Assembly: GCA_947490975.1 (NCBI GenBank)
Contig: CANLHV010000069.1
Location: 1-6,550, forward strand
DNA: 6,550 nt
Origin: Acidimicrobiaceae bacterium
GTDB lineage: Bacteria; Actinomycetota; Acidimicrobiia; Acidimicrobiales; Ilumatobacteraceae
Reading direction: 5' to 3'
The notes below the pieces were generated by a model that worked only from the letters and a program-made list of their open reading frames with translations, was not told the origin of the DNA and made no database searches. Positions 4,577-6,550 of this stretch are shown here, piece after piece (the stretch's first letter is position 1; every line of letters begins with the position of its first letter). A program made the position numbers and the translations under genes.

Positions 4577-6010
4577 TTACTCTAGCGAGTTGATGATTTC
4601 GGCGACTTCTTCGATTGTGGTTCGGGGATTGATGATGCAAAAGCGCAGAATTGTTTCACCATTGAGCGTTGTCGGCACAACGAACGCCCGACCCTCGTTG
4701 AGCATTTTGTCGCTCCACGCTTGATATTGCTCGGGCGTCCAGCCGTTGCGCTTAAAAATAATGATCGACAACTCTGGCTCAAGCAGCAACTCGAGAAATG
4801 GTGCATTCTTAATTAACTGCGTTGCTTCGCGTGTTACCTGCAAAGTGATTTCCATTGCTTCTTCGTATGCCTCGGTGCCGTGCGTTGCAACACTGAACCA
4901 AAACGGCAGGCCGCGCGCACGACGCGACAAGTGATGTGCCATATCTGATGGGTTTGCCAGCGCGTCGCCAAGTTCTTGTTGTTGCAACACCTCTAAATAT
5001 TCGGCGCGTTGTGTGTGCGCACGACGAGCAGTATCGGGGTCACGGTAGATCAGAGCGCAACAATCAAACGGACCAAACAGCCACTTGTGTGGATCAACAA
5101 TGAAACTGTCGGCCAATTCAATGCCAACAAATAAGTGCTTCACACTTGGCGCACAAAGTGCTGCGGCGCCGTATGCGCCATCGACATGAAACCAAGTGCC
5201 TAGTTCGCGAGCCTGCTCGCCTGCCGCCACAAGATCGTCGATCACACCAAGGTTTGTCGTGCCAGAAGTGGCAACGATTGCGCAAATACGATTGCGATCT
5301 TGCGGGTCGAGTTCAGCAATCGCTTGACGCAGATTAACGCCCGACATGCGGCCTTTTGCGTCGGCTTTAACTTTGACGATGTCTGCATCCATTGCATTTG
5401 CGGCAAGACCAACCGATGAATGTGCACCAGATGAAGTGACAATTACCGGGCGCACTCGGTCGTATGCGCCTTTGCCGTTTTGTCGCCAACGCCAACGGGC
5501 AGCAATCAACGCCGAAAGATTGCCGGCAGTGCCCCCGCTAACGAAAACACCCGCGCTAGACGCCGGAAAATTCGCCAAACTCGCAACCCATTGCAGCGCT
5601 TGATTTTCTGCATAGACCGCACCAGAACTTTCGAGCCAAGAACCTGCATAAATATTTGAAGCACTGAGAACGAGATCGAATAAAACAGCGCTCTCAGTTG
5701 GTGCACCTGGCACGAACGACAAAAAAGATGGATGGTCAACGCTTATGCAAGCATGCGACAGATGTTTCGTGAAAATCTCAAGAGCTTTGAGACCACCAAG
5801 GCCTTCTGGTGTAATCGTGTTGCCGACAAGAGCCTGCAACTGACTAAGAGTTTTTGGGCCATCAAGCGGTGGTGGATCGAGACGAATACGTTCGAGCGCA
5901 TATTCGACCACTGCTTCGGCGAGTTTTTCGCTGTCTTGGTCGTGATAATGCATCCAATAACCGTCGGACTCGTTGCCCGACGACGGATGTTGTGGGAGGT
6001 TTGTCACCAT
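4577..6010 (-). CDS. Group II PLP-dependent amino-acid decarboxylase
   Basis: A 477-residue protein from the chosen ATG at 6008-6010. It belongs to the DDC/glutamate-decarboxylase superfamily, which releases CO2 from an L-amino acid to give an amine, in the cytoplasm. Motifs: HPSFLSFVPG (93-102), SGGTAGNLSAL (158-168), TSSGAHSSV with PLP-stacking His197 (192-200), ATSGTTNLGVID (247-258), WFHVDGAYG with cofactor Asp277 (273-281), and ADSFIVDPHKWLFGPFDCCA with Schiff-base Lys309 (300-319). Substrate is unassigned; aromatic amino acids, glutamate and diaminobutyrate are all possible. In-frame ATGs at 6047-6049 and 6077-6079 would add 13 or 23 residues. These are not preferred because the extension is basic and family-unlike and the longest form overlaps the divergent cytochrome gene. 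It is probably co-transcribed with the hydroxy-acid dehydrogenase gene 4 nt downstream. Confidence 0.88.
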   Translation of the reverse strand: MVTNLPQHPSSGNESDGYWMHYHDQDSEKLAEAVVEYALERIRLDPPPLDGPKTLSQLQALVGNTITPEGLGGLKALEIFTKHLSHACISVDHPSFLSFVPGAPTESAVLFDLVLSASNIYAGSWLESSGAVYAENQALQWVASLANFPASSAGVFVSGGTAGNLSALIAARWRWRQNGKGAYDRVRPVIVTSSGAHSSVGLAANAMDADIVKVKADAKGRMSGVNLRQAIAELDPQDRNRICAIVATSGTTNLGVIDDLVAAGEQARELGTWFHVDGAYGAAALCAPSVKHLFVGIELADSFIVDPHKWLFGPFDCCALIYRDPDTARRAHTQRAEYLEVLQQQELGDALANPSDMAHHLSRRARGLPFWFSVATHGTEAYEEAMEITLQVTREATQLIKNAPFLELLLEPELSIIIFKRNGWTPEQYQAWSDKMLNEGRAFVVPTTLNGETILRFCIINPRTTIEEVAEIINSLE

Positions 6011-6032
6011 AGTTTTTTTACCACGATGGCGA

Positions 6033-6038
6033 ACTCTA
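6033..6038 (-). promoter_or_regulatory. Possible -10 box (TAGAGT) of the decarboxylase operon
   Basis: TAGAGT on the minus strand lies 22 nt before the ATG at 6010, which would give a short leader of about 16 nt. No leaderless-spaced box is seen before any candidate start of this gene, so its promoter is the least certain in the window. Confidence 0.25.
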
Positions 6039-6052
6039 CTTGTCGGCATTGG

Positions 6053-6058
6053 TAATCT
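6053..6058 (+). promoter_or_regulatory. -10 box (TAATCT) of the cytochrome c gene, leaderless
   Basis: TAATCT matches the -10 consensus at 4 of 6 bases, including the invariant TA and final T, and ends exactly 6 nt before the ATG at 6065. This spacing also supports that ATG over the in-frame TTG at 6059. Confidence 0.55.
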
Positions 6059-6064
6059 TTGAAT

Positions 6065-6457
6065 ATGCAATCCAAACATTTGTTTAAGTTTTCAGGTCTC
6101 GCAACCGTGACGGCGCTACTGATTCTCGGCGCCTGTTCGTCAGGTTCGACTAGCGCACCTTTAGATCTGTCGCCCGAGGCAGCAGCTGGTCGTGAAATTT
6201 CAATTTCTGCGGGGTGTGCGAGTTGCCACGGTGAAGACGGCAATGGCCGTGTCGGTCCGAAGTGGATTGGTTTGGCTGACTCTCAGGTCACACTCAGCGA
6301 TGGCACGGTCGTAACGGCTGACGATTCATATCTATATGAGTCGATCAAAGACCCAGGCGCCAAGAAACGTCGCGGAGCCTCGGGCATCATGCCGGCAAAC
6401 AAGTTGACCGACGAAGAGATCGCCAGCATCATTGTTTTTATTCGCGCGCTTAAATAG
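6065..6457 (+). CDS. Monoheme cytochrome c lipoprotein, CoxB heme-domain-like
   Basis: A 130-residue exported protein. A lipoprotein signal peptide (hydrophobic stretch from about 9) ends in the lipobox LGAC with acylated Cys24, followed by a Ser/Gly/Thr-rich linker. The heme site is CASCH at 51-55, and Met109 in IMPANKLTDEE is the likely sixth iron ligand. The segment GPKWIGLADSQVTLSDGTVV and the SIKDPGA...IMP layout closely resemble the C-terminal cytochrome c domain of caa3-type cytochrome oxidase subunit II. Here it is a stand-alone membrane-anchored protein with no CuA domain. It probably shuttles electrons on the outer face of the membrane toward a terminal oxidase; no oxidase gene is in view. 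ATG 6065 is preferred to TTG 6059. It is divergent from the decarboxylase gene, and its stop is 3 bp from a convergent gene. Confidence 0.9.
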   Translation: MQSKHLFKFSGLATVTALLILGACSSGSTSAPLDLSPEAAAGREISISAGCASCHGEDGNGRVGPKWIGLADSQVTLSDGTVVTADDSYLYESIKDPGAKKRRGASGIMPANKLTDEEIASIIVFIRALK

Positions 6458-6460
6458 CTT

Positions 6461-6550
6461 TTAAGCCAGAGTCACCAGTTCGAGCCACGACTCGTTGAAA
6501 TAGTCTTCTTGACCATCAGGCATTAGCAACACTTTTGTCGGTGCGAGCTG
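6461..6550 (-). CDS. C-terminal end of an unrecognised gene (cut by window edge)
   Basis: The minus strand is open from the right edge to a TAA at 6461-6463, encoding 29 residues that begin QLAPTKVLLMPDGQ and end WLELVTLA. The mixed hydrophobic/acidic composition reads as plausible protein, and the stop lies 3 bp from the convergent cytochrome stop, like the other tail-to-tail junction here. The fragment is too short to identify. Confidence 0.6.
   Translation of the reverse strand, partial: QLAPTKVLLMPDGQEDYFNESWLELVTLA

Noticed and set aside
1..6550. Mobile element, CRISPR array, toxin-antitoxin or other new defence-type system
   Set aside because: No transposase, integrase, regularly spaced repeats, terminal inverted repeats or paired small toxin/antitoxin genes were found; nearly all sequence is accounted for by ordinary metabolic and ribosomal genes.

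Overview
The window looks like chromosomal sequence from a small-genome, mid-GC actinobacterium, perhaps an aquatic Acidimicrobiia member. The reasons are gene content rather than a database match: a DUF3048 secreted protein, a lactate-dehydrogenase-like flavoprotein close to the mycobacterial LldD2 type, a Lys/Ala-rich tail on ribosomal protein L31, an encoded-CCA tRNA, very tight gene packing, and start codons placed 6-8 nt after TAnnnT-like -10 boxes, as in leaderless actinobacterial transcripts. The taxonomic placement is an inference.

Layout from left to right. At the left edge is the 5' part of a PhzF-family isomerase gene (minus strand, cut by the window), preceded by a tRNA-Cys(GCA) gene (minus) and a secreted DUF3048/YerB-type protein (minus). 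A 66-bp divergent promoter region separates it from a plus-strand Cys/Met-metabolism PLP enzyme. That enzyme ends 2 bp from the convergent end of a minus-strand rpmB-rpmG pair (L28-L33). rpmB is divergent from a plus-strand type B L31 gene (rpmE2). All three ribosomal proteins are of the cysteine-poor, zinc-free form. Next come two minus-strand genes in an apparent operon, a group II PLP amino-acid decarboxylase followed after 4 nt by an FMN-dependent alpha-hydroxy-acid (L-lactate-type) dehydrogenase. Divergent from the decarboxylase is a plus-strand cytochrome c lipoprotein resembling the detached heme domain of a caa3-type CoxB. The right edge holds the last 29 codons of an unrecognised minus-strand gene.

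How the genes relate: the best-supported functional module is the zinc-free ribosomal protein cluster, which in other actinobacteria is made when zinc is scarce. The decarboxylase and hydroxy-acid dehydrogenase probably share a transcript, but a common pathway is not evident. The cytochrome would act outside the membrane in respiration, whereas the flavoprotein has no export signal, so direct electron transfer between them is not implied. The rest is ordinary housekeeping and accessory metabolism. I see no mobile element, CRISPR array, toxin-antitoxin or defence system, and no convincing new system. The most interesting signals are regulatory: consistently leaderless promoters and two symmetric divergent promoter regions.
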